From: Stercorarius parasiticus
Lineage: Eukaryota; Chordata; Aves; Charadriiformes; Stercorariidae
Reading direction: 5' to 3'
Length of the DNA stretch: 64,000 nt
NCBI GenBank assembly: GCA_013396915.1
Contig: VWZL01000024.1
Location: 368,236-432,235 of the forward strand
The position numbers were made by a program, and so were the translations under genes. This document shows, in pieces, positions 14,301 to 23,740 of the stretch (the stretch's first letter is position 1; each line of letters starts with the position of its first letter). Under the pieces are notes generated by a model, which was given only the letters and a program-made list of their open reading frames with translations, did no database searches and was not told the origin of the DNA.

Positions 14301-14351
14301 GACTTGCATCCCTGGACCACTCCACACCTCCAAAATACAAGTCTTTCCAAT
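8315..14351. other. Unique non-coding stretch with minor scraps
   Basis: No gene is recognised. Open frames up to 177 codons (10064-10597, plus) have no domain signature, and frames on the opposite strand are similarly open. The region contains a C10 homopolymer at 9668-9677 and a weak MIR-like scrap near 9225, listed separately. A plus-strand frame at 12319-12720 (133 codons) was also examined and not recognised. Confidence 0.6.
9225..9285 (+). repeat. Possible MIR-like SINE 3' fragment
   Basis: The run CCCCAAGGTCACACAGTAG resembles the CCCAAGGTCACACAGCTAG core of MIR. Flanking agreement is weak, so this could be chance similarity. Confidence 0.35.
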
Positions 14352-14363
14352 TGCTAATTAGCA
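14352..14363. promoter_or_regulatory. Perfect 12-bp homeodomain palindrome
   Basis: TGCTAATTAGCA is its own reverse complement and centres on TAATTA, the core bound by many homeodomain proteins (Antp and LHX types). One isolated site is expected by chance at low frequency. It is listed because the window holds several symmetric TAAT motifs. Confidence 0.25.
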
Positions 14364-16230
14364 CAATCTTTGGCAACTCCACTAAGCGGAAGCCACCAGC
14401 CCTCCCACACACTCCTATTTCTGTGACATTGGCATAAGGAGCAACTTATTTGACACCCATAAATTTACTTCATGGTAAAACCATGTAAGAGCATGGAGAA
14501 GCAATTCCCTGGATCTTCAGGTACATTTTTCCCCAGGAAAAGCAAAGAGAGAAGAAGAGCAAGAAAAAAAAAATACTGAAAAAACCACCACCTTTCTCTT
14601 AGGAAATAAAAGGTATGGTGATAGGGATAGGGTTTCTCTTCAAAGAGGGTCTAATTGGTTATATAAGCTCCATCAGCATTGCTGGAGGAAATCCGTGCAG
14701 TATATTGCTTGTTTGGCTCTTTGCTTCCAATTCCTATTCATGTATGCACCACGTTTGACTGCAAATTGCAGCCATTTCCATAAACTCGTCACCTCTTCCT
14801 CTGAGTGTGTTAGCAAAAGAGGGAAATCAAACGCTCTGCACTTTCCCTCAATAGTTCTTAGCGCATGTTTTGGCTTTAATCGTGAGCAAAATGCTTTCTA
14901 AGTAGCATCTGATGTTGCTGGTTATCTGCTTGCTGCTCTTGCGGGTTTATGGCCCAGTGCATTTAGGTAACGGGTAACATTAGATGCTAATATGAAGGCA
15001 GGTTGCTTGAGACAGGGGTTGAAACATGACTTAAGCACTGCCGTAGGGAGCAAAAGTTTTGCTGGTGTCGCTTTCTCCACATCTTAATGATGCTGTGAGT
15101 TAATTGCAACAGGGCAGCATATGCACACTAACGTGGGGAAGGGGTTTGAGGGCAAAAATGCTAAAAATGGAGAAAACAAAGGATTGCATGAGTGTAAAAT
15201 TGGCAATAGTCTCCCACATGATGATTCTCCCTAGAGCAAATGATGGGATGGGATGGGATGAAGGATCTGGGAGGAGAGGCATCTTGTGCCTCCAGACTCC
15301 CAGTGAGGCCACGCTCCAAGGACTGGAAACCACCTGCAATTCCTCAGCCGGGGATTCCCGCGGGAAGGGGTTGCTGCAGGCAGGGGCTGCACCAACGCGG
15401 CTCGGTGACAACTCTTCCCTCCTCTTGGCCAGCTGCGAGGAAGGGAAGGGAGCAGAGCTGGGATCCAGAGGAACAAATTAAGGCTATGACAGATGAGCTT
15501 TGGCAAGAACACCCATGTCAGCTTCCATCTCTGTTGGCAGAAGAGCAACTCACCCTGCAGCTCGGCTGCTTGGGGTTGAACCCAACCCACCACCAGTTTG
15601 GGCACCAAAGTCAAGACCACGTTGTCCAACCGTGCCCGGGCCGGTGGGACAGAAGGGCAATGCAAAACATCTGCAGGCAGATTGGGCAGGGCTGATCTGC
15701 CAAAACCTTTTATTTTAGGCTGACAGCTGCTCTTGGCATTGCTGCTGTGATAACTTCACCCTGGTCACCTTCAAGCCAAGGTGAACCAAGATCTGGAGTC
15801 AACGGGCCCTAAAGGCCTTTTGAATCCCTGCAGGGGAACTGGCATTTAAGTGAGTTTAATGCCTATGCGTTCCAACTTCACATTGCTTGTGCAGTGTCAA
15901 GTAGCTGTGGGGAAAAGCCAGGCCCAGTGGAATTACTCTTTATGAAGTGAGGGGTAAGTGTGGTCCACCCAAATGTAGCCCTCCTGCCGAAGGGAGCGTA
16001 AATGGGCATCTCTGTGTGCCAATGGCAGACCATGCTCGCACCTGCGTTGAGTGCTCATTGGTTCTGTGCTTCTCTCCTTCCTGTCTTATTTCCTTCTCAC
16101 TTTGCAACCCTGGCCCCATCCATCCCTTTCCCCACGGACTGCAACAACAGTTTTTGCCTTTTGGTTTGTCTGAGCGGAAGAATCAGGCTCACCGGTGCGT
16201 TGCTGTTCCTGACTCTGCTGTGATTAAATG
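14364..16230. other. Unique non-coding stretch
   Basis: No gene or interspersed repeat is recognised. Overlapping open frames between 15104 and 15718 (up to 151 codons, both strands) lie in GC-richer sequence that suppresses stop codons. None resembles a known protein. A short (GGGAT)3-like run is present at 15243-15259. Confidence 0.6.
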
Positions 16231-16256
16231 ATAATAATAATAATTATTTTTAAAAA
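16231..16256. repeat. (TAA)n / AT-rich simple repeat
   Basis: About five TAA units run into an A/T-rich tract that continues through the poly-T near 16266-16273. It is simple sequence only. Confidence 0.8.
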
Positions 16257-16408
16257 TATGTATATTTTTTTTTAATTCACACACAGTAGTGCATCAGGGA
16301 CAAAATGTTTAAATATCCCTGCAATTTCTACGTGCTTTCAGTCTCCAGCTGCAGTCCCTGTCTTAGCCTGAGCGGAGCAGGAAAGCCCGAGCTCGCATTC
16401 CTGTTTAT

Positions 16409-16451
16409 NNNNNNNNNNNNNNNNNNNNNNNNNNNNNNNNNNNNNNNNNNN
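16409..16451. other. Assembly gap, 43 N
   Basis: Forty-three undetermined bases are flanked by unique sequence on both sides. The short open frame at 16305-16493 that runs through it cannot be interpreted. Confidence 0.99.
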
Positions 16452-17787
16452 CCCCATTCCATTTCTACAGGCTTTTTCCTTATTAAGGTATAAGTAGCTT
16501 ATTCTTGCACGTCCTATGCAAAGTCCAGATGGCAGCTAGAAAGGGCAGCCCCATCAGACACCCACCAGCTGTCGCCTGTAACCTCCACACCAACCATCCC
16601 CAAAACAGCCTTTTATTGCCTGCAACTCTTTAGTTTACACTAACACAATGTTGGATTTTTTCGGAAGAACAATGAAGTCTTGCTCTGAGTTTCAGGATTG
16701 CCACTGGTTTACAGAAGATGCTGGACAGCCAGTGACTACGCCTATAAGTAATTAGGGGATTATAGCTATTTCTTTTTCCTTTCTCTCTTCACATGGGATA
16801 GGATAGTACTTTTTTGCTAATGCAACTAGTTTCGCCAGCTCTCACTAGTGAGATATTCCTGTTAATCATTCAAGAAGAAGTAGGAAAGAAAATTTCTTTA
16901 ATAAAAAAGAAACTGTGACTGCAAGAGCCCAAGGACTACCAGGAGGATTCACAGACAAATGTATGTTTTTGCACATTTTCACATGTACTTACTCGTATTT
17001 GTCTTTTTTAAAAATGTTCTGTCTGTATCTCAAGTTTTCTATAATCACTCTAAAGAGGGTGGTTATGAGCTCCGTTATCAGGCTAATAAAGTGCAGTGGA
17101 GTCAACAGACCTGTCTCTGTTGACTTTAAGCTTCAGATCACGCAACAGAGAGTAAAAACAAGTCCCTTACGACAACAAGAAAGTTGCTGGGGTTAATGTG
17201 TGCTTTTGATGCCAGATATCTTTTAGGATTCACGTAATTCAGAGGAACAAAAAACTTCTTAAACTCCCAGCGGTGCACCCTTTGATTCACTGTAATCCCT
17301 GCAAATTTAAGGCAAAGCCAGATGAGCTGTTTAAACCAGGACGCCTGTGCCCCATCTGAATCCTCACCTCCAGTCAAGGCTGCGTGCAGGCAAAAGGAGG
17401 GTGCTGCAAACGCATGGAGGGTTTTAAAGCTGCCTTTGGTTTCTAAAAAATTTTATCTTGGGGTGTCCTATGTCAGTGCTCGTATCCCTCCATTCTTGGG
17501 GGGAAAGGAAGGTCTTCTTTTTCCTGCCTTTCCCATTGGAAAGGCTGGCTGGGCACCCACACTGGGGGACGCTGCCAGGCAGGGACCCTGCAGCCCAGGG
17601 TGAGATGCTGAGTCCCGGAGATGCCGATGCTGCATCCCTCTCCTCAGCATCTCCCGTCAGCCATGTTCCGTGTCCCCTCCCTGAGTTTGCTGGCTTTTGT
17701 AGGAGCTGTTTTTCGGCACCTGCCCCTCTTCTTGTCCTCTAGAGCTGTGGCGTTTGGCTCAAGGCAGCGAGTTCTTGGGGACAGCAA
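16452..17787. other. Unique non-coding stretch
   Basis: No gene is recognised. A perfect 14-bp palindrome, TCTCACTAGTGAGA, lies at 16840-16853. Open frames of 60-119 codons near 17.3-17.9 kb sit in moderately GC-rich sequence and extend into the adjacent CR1 in the wrong frame for its reverse-transcriptase ORF. Confidence 0.55.
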
Positions 17788-18025
17788 GGAAAGAAATTTA
17801 GGAAATAAGGAAGAAATTCTTTACTGTGAGGGTGGTGAGGCACTGGAACAGGTTGCCCAGGGTTGTGAATGCTCCATCCCTGGAAGTGTTCAAGACCAGG
17901 CTGGATGGGGCTTTGAGCAACCTGGTCTAGTGGGAGGTGTCCCTGCCCATGGCAGGGGGCTGGAACTGGATGATCTTTAAGGTCCCTTCTAACCCGAACC
18001 ATTCTATGATTCTATGATTCTATGA
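17788..18025 (+). mobile_element. CR1 LINE 3' end (5'-truncated)
   Basis: The 3' portion of a CR1 non-LTR retrotransposon. Diagnostic blocks in order are AGGAAGAAATTCTTTACTGT, CTGGAACAGGTTGCCCAGGG, CCATCCCTGGAAGTGTTCAAG, GATGATCTTTAAGGTCCCTT and a closing ATTCTATG tail of about three units ending near 18025. The open frame that overlaps it (from 17621) is not the CR1 ORF frame, so the copy is decayed. Like most CR1 insertions it keeps only the last few hundred bases, as expected of incomplete target-primed reverse transcription. Confidence 0.93.
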
Positions 18026-18966
18026 AAGAGTCACAGTAAAGGGGCGAGACAGCACCAAGCCCCGCACGGCTCCAGCCCAAGGCATCTGCTCCTCTTCTGC
18101 TGGGAGGCTCCTGTCTCCACTGGAGCCAGGGGCAGGTCTAAGGGAACCAGGCACCAGTCCTCACTGCTATTGCAAAGCAGCTTTATCAGGAGGGTTATGT
18201 GATAAGGGAAATTATTAGCTAGCTGCCATGTTAAGTGGCTGGGAGTGAGTGGATGCGCAAGACCCAAGTGGTAACGGCAAAGAGAGAGATCAGTGTTATC
18301 CCACAGAAACACAAACCTGGAAGCCCTGGGGGATATTAATAGAAACTGTGAGAAATCTGCAGCCCCAGAAACCCTGCTGCTCTCTCAGAGTAATTAGCTA
18401 AACGCGAAGTGCTGTTTGCCTGAAAGCTGGAAATAGCAGCACTGAGAGAGACGTCGGTGCATTCATCAAAGCTGGCATTGCTAGCTGGTGTTCAACAGTT
18501 AAAACGCTTTGCCTGGAAAGGCCTGTGAGTGTTAACCACTCCACTGCTGAGAGATGCCCTCGATATTGCTGCCAAATGTCTAACCCTGGTCTGTTGGGAC
18601 CTGCCTTCTCCATCCAGGTGTTCATTCATTCTGGTGGTGGCAATGAAGCAGCCAAACTGGTTTTAATGCGGCGTTTAATTCAGAAGCCTGTCCCGTTGGC
18701 TTTGTTTGGACGATAATCAGGCAAAAATAGCATCCAACTTTTTCCTCCTGACACATCCAAAAGTGGCACAGAGGTCCCATTAAATTGATCAAACGTGACT
18801 GAGAGTGATCCGTGGAGCATGGGAAAGGTGTGAGATGGTGACTCTAATCTATAGGTTTCCTCTTCTTGGGGGGAGTAAGATGGTAATTTGTCCCATGGTG
18901 TCACTAACAGTGGTGGAATGTTGCAATATTGATATTACAGACAAAACAGTTTTGGCTATGAGGCCA
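18026..18966. other. Unique non-coding stretch
   Basis: I see no gene or recognisable repeat. Open frames are at most 93 codons. Confidence 0.6.
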
Positions 18967-18992
18967 CTTGAGGGCTGCCTCCAGCCCTCAAG
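18967..18992. other. 11-bp perfect stem-loop
   Basis: Arms CTTGAGGGCTG (18967-18977) and CAGCCCTCAAG (18982-18992) pair perfectly around the 4-base loop CCTC. Seven of the eleven base pairs are G-C, so a transcript from either strand would fold tightly here. It is shorter than a microRNA precursor and its flanks do not extend the pairing (A opposite G). It lies 17 bases upstream of the diverged repeat copy at 19009. Role unknown. Confidence 0.7.
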
Positions 18993-19008
18993 GAAGGACA
19001 GGGTGATG

Positions 19009-19075
19009 CTTGTGCCTAGCATAAGGCTCGCAAAGAGGGTTTATTAAATTTAGATGAGCCTCCATTCAACTGGAG
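19009..19075 (+). repeat. Diverged dispersed repeat, copy A
   Basis: This segment aligns without gaps to 21411-21477. Over the best 55 bases about 73 % are identical, and 11 of the 15 differences are transitions. Shared blocks include ATAAGGCTC, TTAAA, GATGA and CCATTCAA followed by TGGAG. Read in the frame starting at 19020 it gives HKARKEGLLNLDEPPFNW, against NKAHKRSSLNFDDYPFKW in copy B. In that frame about half the differences fall at third codon positions. A TAG stop sits immediately before this frame in copy A. It may be a remnant of an unidentified transposable element, possibly coding. I do not recognise the family. Confidence 0.6.
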
Positions 19076-21410
19076 GACATGGAGGGAGCTATTGTAGGGG
19101 TCAAGCTGGCGTCTCAGGTCAGAGATCAAGCATCAAGACAGCATCCTGGATTTGAGCAGCTCTCCTAGAAGTAGGAGTGATAAAAGTATGTCTGCACTGA
19201 GGTGACACAGTGGATGGATGTGTGGGAAGCCAGTGTAGGCATTTCTGACTCATGCTTATGTTCTTGGCAACTGTCAGACATCAACCCCACTCAAGGTGTC
19301 CTCACCAGGAGCATGAAAATGGCTTGTGGTCCTACCCAAGGGACAGCCTGAGCACCAGACCTCATTACCTGGAAACTGAACATCTGAAGGCCACAAGCAG
19401 CAGAATTTGTAGGCGGAGAAGTTGTCCTCCACAGTCATTCCTCCCACCAAACTGATTTGTCAGAGCATTTTCACAAGGCAAATGTTAATAGGCTGTACAA
19501 ATGCAGCCAGAATCTCTCTTTTTTTTTCTCCAGACATACTCTGAGAGGTGTTTGTTAGACCACAGCCACAGGCTGCTTCAGCTCTGCTGAAGACATCCTT
19601 TCCCAGCTGGCAAACCAGCCCAAACCATTTGCTGAAAGAGGAGCTGGTTTTGTTATTTCCTTCTGAATTCTCATAAAAAACAAAAATGAAACAAGGAAAT
19701 AATACCTGTTTTTAAGCTCTGATTTCCAAGAATTCAGCACGTCCTGTTGTGGCTTTGCTGTCTCAGTTCTGGTTAATTTGCCTCCCACTCTTCCCCAGTC
19801 TTCAAGACATTGAGCTGAGTTAAAGCCTAGACGCCCCTTTGGGTCCTGTACCGTACATGGTGTCCTGCAAGACAGTAACATAGCTAGCCTGCTCTCTCTG
19901 CAACCCCAACAGCAAAGCACCTGCTAACAACTCAACTGCTTGAGATCCACCTCAACCTGAGCCCTTCTTGGATGCTCTACCCATGGCTCTCTGGGACCCA
20001 TGGTGACAGTGGGTCTGTTCAAGAGGCTCAAGCCACTGGAAAGCTGTGGGCTCCACTTTAGGAGCTGGTGAAGTCACAAGGAGACGCAGATGGAGAAATC
20101 TTAGAAAATCTGCAGGAAAGCCACTTTCCCAGATGAAATGCATCCTCATACCATGTGCCAGCCCAGAGCTCACCTTTTCTGAGATCTGTTGAGCCCATGG
20201 CTTGTGGTTTGCAGATCCCTTAGCAACATTAAGGTGCTTCATTCCTAATTCAATTGGTCACCTAAATACCAGGTGGACTCTTTCCCCTGCTGCCCAAAGC
20301 TATCACTAGGCTTTGGCCAAGCTAGGACTCTTATAACCCCTTCAGATAGGCCTCAGAAGACCCTGTGACCTCACTGCGACCATTAGCATCTATTTTACAC
20401 TGATAATGCAGTCCCTTGGCCATTTATTAGTTTTTAATTTAATTGCCCATGTAGTGACCTCGTCTTCTACGTGCCTGGCAGAGCTTTACAGCAGGGCGGT
20501 AACACGCCCGCAGCTTTGAATCTTCTGCGGATGCTGTCAGTGATTTACTTTAGCTGATTTAGCAGCATTTCTTATCCCAGAAAGAAAGAAACAACAACAA
20601 CAACAAAAAAAGCTGATCAGATTTTCTGGCAAATAACTTATCTTGACAGCACAGCTATCATCCTCCAGCTCCCTCCCCAGTGCTCCTGCTGGAGGCTCAA
20701 CTGGAGAAGCTGCCTGAGCTCCACCCGCAGAGGTCAGCCCTGAAGTAATTGAGAATTTGTGCAGCCAGGGATGGAAAGTGTAGTGGCTTCCCCTCCTCTA
20801 ACTATCCTTTTTTCTTCTCCTCCTCTAATTACCAGAGCTGGCTCCTTTCCTGCAGGTATCCCAGAGCCACCAGCTAGCTGAAAAGGCAGGCAGTGTTTGA
20901 TTGGCATCATCTTTTCTTACATTTCTGGACCTTCAGGAGAGGGTTTGTTGAGCTTATTCCAAGGCAGGTAAACAGCAAGTTGAAGAGCTCCTTTTCTCTG
21001 TTCACAGGTTCATAATTAATATGCTTCTGCTCCTGGAAGGGTCAGAAATTCGGCACACACACAGCACGTGAGTGCTGGACTGGAGGCAAAGTCGGCAAAG
21101 GTGAAGTTGTAGCTGGAAACTTTCAGGCTCCAAATTAGCCAAGGACTTTCTCAAACCCTAGTTCAACGGTTTGTTGCGGTCTCTCTCCATGTCCTGTCCA
21201 AGCACCAAGTAGCTAACAGAGGGTGGGGCGCTAACCTGTTCTCCCTCTCTTTCCTTGCACCTTGTCTGAATTATTGATGTGATTTTACTAGAAAGGCTTA
21301 GGCAGGTATCAAGCGGCAAACTCTGCTTTGGATATGGAACTCTTCGCTTTCCTTTTTTGCCTACGTATTTTTGAGACAAAACTCACCAGAAAAAAAAAAA
21401 TCTAAAAATC
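19076..21410. other. Unique non-coding stretch
   Basis: No gene is recognised. A (CAA)n-like run occurs at 20591-20606. Open frames up to 121 codons (19555-19920, minus) are unremarkable. Confidence 0.6.
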
Positions 21411-21477
21411 CTTCCACCTGGAATAAGGCTCACAAAAGAAGCTCGTTAAACTTTGATGATTACCCATTCAAATGGAG
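21411..21477 (+). repeat. Diverged dispersed repeat, copy B
   Basis: Second copy of the repeat seen at 19009-19075, same orientation, 2402 bases downstream. The frame beginning at 21422 reads NKAHKRSSLNFDDYPFKW and remains open to a TGA about 11 codons after the conserved tryptophan. Copy A also meets a stop about 9 codons after its tryptophan. That similarity suggests the C-terminal end of an old element-encoded protein, but it could equally be an anciently duplicated non-coding sequence. Confidence 0.6.
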
Positions 21478-22670
21478 CTCTGTTGGACAAAGGGATAGTT
21501 GCTGCTGAGAACAAGCCAGTTTTTCAAGACTCTGCTCAAAGGGGCTGCTGGCTAAATGTGGGGAAGCTTGGCAAGGGATTCAGCTCCACCGAGAAGCCTG
21601 ATCAGAGAGCCAACCTGACAAAGGGTTCTGGCACTTAGAGAAATCAAGGTCTCTCCAGCCACTTAAAAGGAAACTTGTGTAGAAGAAAGAACAGAGAGGC
21701 AGGATTTTTTTTTTTTTTTGTAACACAGACATCCTTTAAATTGAAGAACCTGCACAGGGGAAAGAAAGCTTCCTTAGAGGAGGGGGGAGAAGTGAACGGT
21801 TTAGAAGAGAAACCCTGTGTAGGAGGAGAAAGATATAGGACATTTTTTGGGTATATGAATGAAGTCAGCAAAATGTAAGAAGAAAAAAAACCCCTCAGGC
21901 AGGGAAGCGCCTGCAGAAGTTGTATTGTTTTGTCTCTGCAGCTGTTTATTCCTTGTGCTAGAGTGAAGAGTGATTGTGCTTTGAGCTCCAGCAAAGTGCA
22001 TGCACTTGCAGGATCCCACTTCAGTATGACCTTAGGAGAGAGGAACAACAAACTCGCCATGTCCACAAAGACTTGTTGGTCCATCTGCACCACAAAGTCC
22101 CGTTTCCGGGGCACAAGCAACAGAAAACACATCCAGAGAGGGTCTGGGGATCTCCAAAAAATCAGAACAGCAACCTACTGAAATGAAGAGGTCAGGCCAG
22201 GATGCACCAGAGTTACCTGTGGATGGGTGGTTCAGTGGAGATACTCACTGGAGCCATGCCTGGTGGCAGCTCACACTTAGATATATCAGCAAAGCTTACG
22301 CGCTTCCCACCATAACTAAAAGCCTTAGCACAGAGGCTCTTATACCAAATAATGTCCTTTTTCTGGTCCATTTGTTCCATTTCGGAAATTGGTTTGAGAA
22401 CGAACAGCAAAACCTCTGGTCCCCCTGCGAGAGTTTGATGATAACTCTTCTACCGCATCCATGCCAGTGGACCACTCCTCTGCGGATGGTTGGTCAATGC
22501 TGATCAGCAGCAGTGGTTGGAAATTTTCTTTTAAAATCCATTTCTTTTAAAGATGGGGTTTTCAGTTACAGGATTTTAAAATTGTCCTTTTTCTGCCCAG
22601 AAAGTCGCTACAATTTGGGAACACTTGTTACTGGAGAACAGACAGTGAATGCTTCAAATCAGAGTATGTC
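21478..22670. other. Unique non-coding stretch
   Basis: No gene is recognised. A T15 run is at about 21705-21719. The minus-strand frame 21644-22132 (162 codons) reads through this homopolymer complement (KKKK) and has no family features. Confidence 0.55.
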
Positions 22671-22720
22671 TGTGTAGATGTATACATATATATGTGTATA
22701 TATACACACACAGAGAGATG
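22671..22720. repeat. TG/TA/CA compound microsatellite with palindrome
   Basis: Alternating pyrimidine-purine DNA includes a perfect 16-bp palindrome formed by TGTGTATA and TATACACA at 22693-22708. Such sequence can extrude as a cruciform or adopt Z-DNA. A second, looser TATATG run follows at 22750-22775. Confidence 0.85.
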
Positions 22721-23330
22721 TGTTTACATTTTGCATATTAGTGTTGAAATGTTTATATGTATATAGACATATTTCTCCATAACAAGTGGGCATGCAGCTT
22801 TTCTCAGAAAAGGGGGAATTTTTCCTCGGAAAATTTAGACAAAACCGAAACTCTTCTCAGTGGCCACCATTTCCCCCCAGGACGTCCCTTGGTTCCTCTT
22901 TGGTGTTGCGGTGTTTAACCAGACCTCGCTGCCCGGGAGGGTGGTAGTACATGCGGCCATGCCATCTTCCCACCCCAGAGACAGGCCGTGCCTCGGGGAA
23001 CCCCAGCGCTGCACAGTCCCCACCACTGCAAAATCCTCGTGTCCTGCCGCCCGTCTGCAGGGCTGGCTGGGGCTCCCAATTTGGGGCAGCTCCACTGGGA
23101 AGGTCCATGTCGGTGGGTTAAACCAGCGGTGGGCTCTGAAGCTCTGCTCATGGCTCAAGGAGGGTCAGCAGCTGTGCCTGGGGCTATTTCTGGGTTTAAC
23201 ATGAATTTGGTTGAGAAATACCAGAGGGAAAACTGTGCCTTTGGAAATTTAGCCCCATAGAGCCCAAACATGATTATTGAGGGGTGAGTGCTCAAATCAC
23301 TACCCATCCACTTGATGAAAGGTAAATGAG
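22721..23330. other. Unique non-coding stretch
   Basis: The GC-rich interval 22860-23160 is open in several frames on both strands (up to 114 codons). No frame shows a protein family, and the open reading reflects composition. Confidence 0.55.
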
Positions 23331-23424
23331 TAGGATAGGATAGAATAGAATAGAATAGAATAGAATAGAATAGAATAGAATAGAATAGAATAGAATAGAA
23401 GTAGAACAGAACAGAACAGAACAG
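23331..23424 (-). repeat. (TAGAA)n microsatellite, expanded CR1 tail
   Basis: About twelve to fourteen pentamer units: GGATA at the outer edge, then pure TAGAA from 23341 to 23400, then ACAGA units to about 23424. On the minus strand this is the 3' (TTCTA)n tail of the CR1 that starts immediately beside it, so the array was seeded by the retrotransposon tail and then expanded. The interruption by GTAGAACAGA units marks the original, less pure tail. Confidence 0.9.
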
Positions 23425-23740
23425 TTAGAAGGCACCTACAACAATCACCTAGTCCAACTGCTTGACTAATTCAGGGTTGACCAAAAGTTAAAGCATGTTA
23501 TTAAGGGCATTGTCCAAATGTCTCTTAAACACTAACAGGCTCGGGGCATCGACCGCCTCTCTAGGAAGCCTGTTCGAGTGTTTGACCATCCTCTGGATAA
23601 AGAAATTCTTCCTAATGTCCCATCTAAACCTCTCCCAGTGCAGCTTTGAACCATTCCCACACATCCTATCACTGGATCCCAGGGAGAAGTGATCAGATGT
23701 CCTACTGCTTTGCTCTTTTACAGTGAGGAGGGTGGCAGCA
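23425..23740 (-). mobile_element. CR1 LINE 3' end with ORF2 tail remnant
   Basis: CR1 fragment in minus orientation. On the minus strand the frame within 23488-23740 reads KNFFIQRMVKHSNRLPREAVDAPSL and then FKRHLDNAL, the typical C-terminal end of the CR1 reverse-transcriptase polyprotein. The 3' untranslated part contains the complement of CTAGTCCAACTGCTTGACT. Its tail is the ATTCT pentamer type rather than ATTCTATG, so it belongs to a different CR1 subfamily from the copies at 17.8, 38.5 and 48.2 kb. The open frame continues upstream (to 24156) into sequence I do not recognise as CR1, so the 5' edge near 23740 is approximate. Confidence 0.92.

Noticed and set aside
18967..18992. microRNA precursor
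   Set aside because: The stem is 11 bp with a 4-base loop, far shorter than the roughly 30-bp stem needed, and flanks do not pair.
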